A stretch of 64,000 nucleotides of DNA from Pseudomonadales bacterium (GTDB lineage: Bacteria; Pseudomonadota; Gammaproteobacteria; Pseudomonadales; Ketobacteraceae), in contig JAGUVW010000013.1 of assembly GCA_020062665.1 (NCBI GenBank), positions 186,001 through 250,000 on the forward strand, written 5' to 3'. The notes under the pieces were generated by a model. The model saw nothing but the letters and a program-made list of their open reading frames with translations. It did not search any database and was not told the DNA's origin. This document shows positions 61,903 to 64,000 of this stretch, piece by piece; position 1 is the stretch's first letter; each line of letters opens with the position of its first letter. Both the position numbers and the translations under genes were made by a program.

Positions 61903-63648
61903 GTGAGCGATTCCATTGCAACCCGCCTGAGTGATTTACCTGGAACCGACGTCGAACCCGCCCTGGTGGTCAATGAAAACACCACCCAATGGCATGATTT
62001 CTTTGACGTTGTGGTGGTGGGTCTGGGCGCGGCCGGTGTGTCGGCAGCCATCGAGGCGGCGGATCGCGGCATGAAAGTGGCCTTCGTTGATCGCTTCACC
62101 GGCGGCGGCACCACGGCCCGCAGCGGCAGCGTGCTTTACGCGGGCGGCGGCACCTCGCTGCAGAAAAAACTTGGCGTGGAAGACGATCCGGACAACATGT
62201 TCCGCTACCTGCAGCACGAAGTGCAGGACGCCGTGAAGCCGGAAACCCTGCGCAAGTTCTACGAGGACAGCCCCGCCAATTTCGACTGGGTCACCGCCAA
62301 TGGCGTGCGCTATTCCGGCAAACTCTTCGCGAAGAAAACCAGCTATCCCGTGCACGGCAACAGCCTGTACTACTCCGGCAACGAAATCGCGCAGGCGGCT
62401 TCTGCCAAACCGGCACCGCGTGGCCATCTGGCCGACGGCATCAAGCGTTTCACCGCGTTCGGCCCCGCCTTTGTCGGCCCACTCATCAAAAGCGCGCTGA
62501 AGAAGGGCGTGTTCGCGATCACCCAGACCAAAGTGCGCCGCCTGCTGGTGAACGACAAGGGCGCGGTGGTGGGAGTGGAAGCGCAGCAGATCAAGGCGAA
62601 CAGCTGGGCCGGACTGCAGCATCTCATCTGGTCGACGCTGGCGAATTACATGCAGATTTACTACGCGCCAGCAGCGAAGGGCCTGCGCGTGAAAGTGGAA
62701 GCACTGGAACGCCGTCACAGCCGCACCGTGCGCTACCGCGCCAAGGGCGGCGTGGTGCTCGCCACCGGCGGCTTCATCCTCAACAAGGACATGACGGAAA
62801 AATTTCTGCCGAAATACCGTCGCGCCATGCGTCTGGGCACCACGGGCGACACTGGCTCCGGTTTTGCACTGGGCGTCAGCGCTGGCGGCGTGGCAGAGCG
62901 GCTCGACATCGCCACCGCCTGGCGCTTCATCAATCCGCCGGCGGATTTTCCCCGCGCCGCGCTGGTGAACACCAAAGGCGAGCGCTACATCAACGAAACC
63001 CTGTACGGCGCCACCATCGGCACCAAGATGATGGAAGAGCACAATGGCGAGTGCATCCTGATCCTCGACGATGCGCTGTTCAAATCCGCCGTGGCTAATC
63101 TCAATCTGGATAACGCCCGCTTCGTCACCTGGTTGCAGGCGAAGGGCGCGCTGCGCATGGCAAAACATGCGAACACACTGGATGAGCTCGCCGCGCGCTG
63201 CAAGATCGATCCCGTGCAGCTGAAGAAAACCATCGAGGAATACAACAAGGCCGCCCGTGGTGAGATCACCGACCTGCTCGGCAAAAAACAGGAAGACATG
63301 CACGAACTGAAACAGGGCCCTTTCCACGCCATCAATATGTCCGTGGGCAAGGGTGACATCACGTCGGTGATCACCCTGGGTGGCCTGCGGGTGTGCGAGC
63401 AGACCGGCGCCGTGCTAAACCAGGACAACAAACTGATTCCCGGCCTCTTCGCGGCCGGGCGCACCGCCATCGGCGTCGCATCGAACGCTTATGTGAGCGG
63501 ACTTTCCATCGCCGATGGCGTGTTTTCCGGCCGTCGTGCCGGCCGTTTCGCTGCCCTGCGTGCCACAGTGCCGGAAGACAGCGCTCACGCCCACAGCAGC
63601 GGCACCATGGCCGAAGCCCGCGCCGCCGGCTGCCCTGTAGCCCACTGA
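61903..63648 (+). CDS. FAD-dependent steroid dehydrogenase-like protein (KstD-related)
   Basis: 581 aa from GTG 61903 with an ideal AGGAG 6 nt upstream. The longer frame from 61825 would run through operator C and is rejected. FAD fold VVVVGLGAAGVSAAIEAADRGMKVAFVDR with GGGTTARSGSVLYAGGGTS; C-terminal NMSVGKGDITSVITLGGLRVCEQTGAV and GLFAAGRTAIGVASNAYVSGLSIADGVFSGRRAG. The fumarate-reductase/KstD superfamily is clear, but the catalytic PGDxGTKGG block of KstD is absent, replaced by ITLGGLRV. It may act on a different ring position (for example 4,5-dehydrogenation) or a CoA ester. An SDR follows 26 bp later. Confidence 0.85.
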   Translation: MSDSIATRLSDLPGTDVEPALVVNENTTQWHDFFDVVVVGLGAAGVSAAIEAADRGMKVAFVDRFTGGGTTARSGSVLYAGGGTSLQKKLGVEDDPDNMFRYLQHEVQDAVKPETLRKFYEDSPANFDWVTANGVRYSGKLFAKKTSYPVHGNSLYYSGNEIAQAASAKPAPRGHLADGIKRFTAFGPAFVGPLIKSALKKGVFAITQTKVRRLLVNDKGAVVGVEAQQIKANSWAGLQHLIWSTLANYMQIYYAPAAKGLRVKVEALERRHSRTVRYRAKGGVVLATGGFILNKDMTEKFLPKYRRAMRLGTTGDTGSGFALGVSAGGVAERLDIATAWRFINPPADFPRAALVNTKGERYINETLYGATIGTKMMEEHNGECILILDDALFKSAVANLNLDNARFVTWLQAKGALRMAKHANTLDELAARCKIDPVQLKKTIEEYNKAARGEITDLLGKKQEDMHELKQGPFHAINMSVGKGDITSVITLGGLRVCEQTGAVLNQDNKLIPGLFAAGRTAIGVASNAYVSGLSIADGVFSGRRAGRFAALRATVPEDSAHAHSSGTMAEARAAGCPVAH

Positions 63649-63674
63649 CGAGCACAGTACAGAGGATCGCCGCA

Positions 63675-64000
63675 ATGAAAAGCGCATTCATCACCGGCGC
63701 CGCCACCGGCATCGGCGAAGGCCTGGTCAACAAGCTGCAGGCGGAAGGCTGGCAGGTATTCGCCGGCTATCGCGGTGTCGGCCCGGAGCAGGCGAGCTGG
63801 AACAACAAACCCAACGTCACGCCGATTCAGTGCGATGTCACCCGCCCGGACGACATTCAGGCCGCCGCCGCCATCATCGGCAAACACACCGGCGGCCAGC
63901 TGGATCTGCTGATCAACAATGCCGGCTTCGCGGGAAATTGCGGCGTCTGCGAAGCGCCCGACATGGCGGAATTCCGCAAAACCTTCGAAGTGAATTTCTG
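63675..64000 (+). CDS. Short-chain dehydrogenase, 5' part
   Basis: 108 codons up to the window end; the gene continues beyond. ATG 63675 has GAGGA 8 nt upstream. SDR cofactor loop FITGAATGIGEGLVNKLQAEGWQVFAGYRG and the NNAGFAG motif (LDLLINNAGFAG) are present. The catalytic Tyr/Lys lies outside. It is 26 bp after the FAD dehydrogenase and surely co-transcribed; a hydroxysteroid dehydrogenase role is plausible. Confidence 0.85.
   Translation, partial: MKSAFITGAATGIGEGLVNKLQAEGWQVFAGYRGVGPEQASWNNKPNVTPIQCDVTRPDDIQAAAAIIGKHTGGQLDLLINNAGFAGNCGVCEAPDMAEFRKTFEVNF

Overview
The window looks like chromosomal DNA of a GC-rich, probably gammaproteobacterial steroid degrader. Taxonomy is inferred from gene content only; there is no rRNA or tRNA to anchor it. 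About 40 of the 59 genes called form a steroid catabolic region. It carries ring-A/B enzymes (KshA-type 9-alpha-hydroxylase, ketosteroid delta-1-dehydrogenase family flavoproteins, delta-5-3-ketosteroid isomerase, the HsaA-G meta-cleavage set) and the C/D-ring (HIP) pathway (FadD3, IpdA/B/C/F, EchA20, FadE30/31-type acyl-CoA dehydrogenases, FadA6). Names follow the actinobacterial pathway because the families match; the exact substrates in this host are inferred.

Layout. 1-2.4 kb: 3' end of thiol peroxidase tpx, a Ca2+/cation antiporter and small unknown genes. 2.7-5.3 kb: a MalT-type LuxR regulator. 5.3-20.9 kb: first steroid block. A leftward operon (kshA, membrane protein, steroid 5-alpha-reductase, START-domain protein) diverges from ksi plus a SnoaL-like gene. 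A leftward kstD-SDR-SDR group diverges from an acyl-CoA ligase, two TetR regulators, an OYE-family reductase and an SDR. A fatty acyl-AMP ligase with its own ACP domain follows. 21-31 kb: an interruption that is mostly not steroid related. It holds a 22/44-bp minisatellite, an AT-richer island with a 1357-aa NACHT-type NTPase ending in a PD-(D/E)XK nuclease (candidate anti-phage protein), a doubly deleted VOC gene remnant, a LysR/isochorismatase pair and a wax-ester synthase/DGAT.

31-45.8 kb: a long leftward run of HIP-degradation genes (ipdA, ipdB, DUF35, ltp, ipdC, echA20, fadE31, a second fadE, fadA6, SDR, fadE, fadE30, ipdF, maoC, thiolase), many with ATGA or TGATG overlaps. It is broken by a 116-bp structured inverted-repeat element and by a terminator. 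46-54.9 kb: the divergent rightward run fadD3-hsaC-hsaB-hsaA-SDR-hsaD-hsaE-hsaG-hsaF, closed by a hairpin. A TeiR-like LuxR regulator and an NTF2-like gene follow. 56.7-64 kb: a hybrid histidine kinase, a globin-acyl-CoA ligase pair diverging from a second KstD-like flavoprotein, and the start of an SDR.

How it fits together. KSI, the KstD-like enzymes and KshA would convert 3-hydroxy/3-keto steroids to the 9,10-seco phenol. HsaAB/C/D open ring A and yield HIP plus a 2-hydroxydienoate, which HsaE-F-G turn into pyruvate and propionyl-CoA. FadD3 activates HIP and the IpdF/FadE/EchA20/IpdAB/IpdC/FadA6 set degrades it. The strongest regulatory signal is a 15-bp element, TGCA-N7-TGCA with conserved flanks, at three divergent promoters (kshA/ksi, kstD/acyl-CoA ligase, acyl-CoA ligase/FAD dehydrogenase). 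It suggests a shared repressor, perhaps one of the two TetR proteins. No KshB-type reductase is visible in the window.
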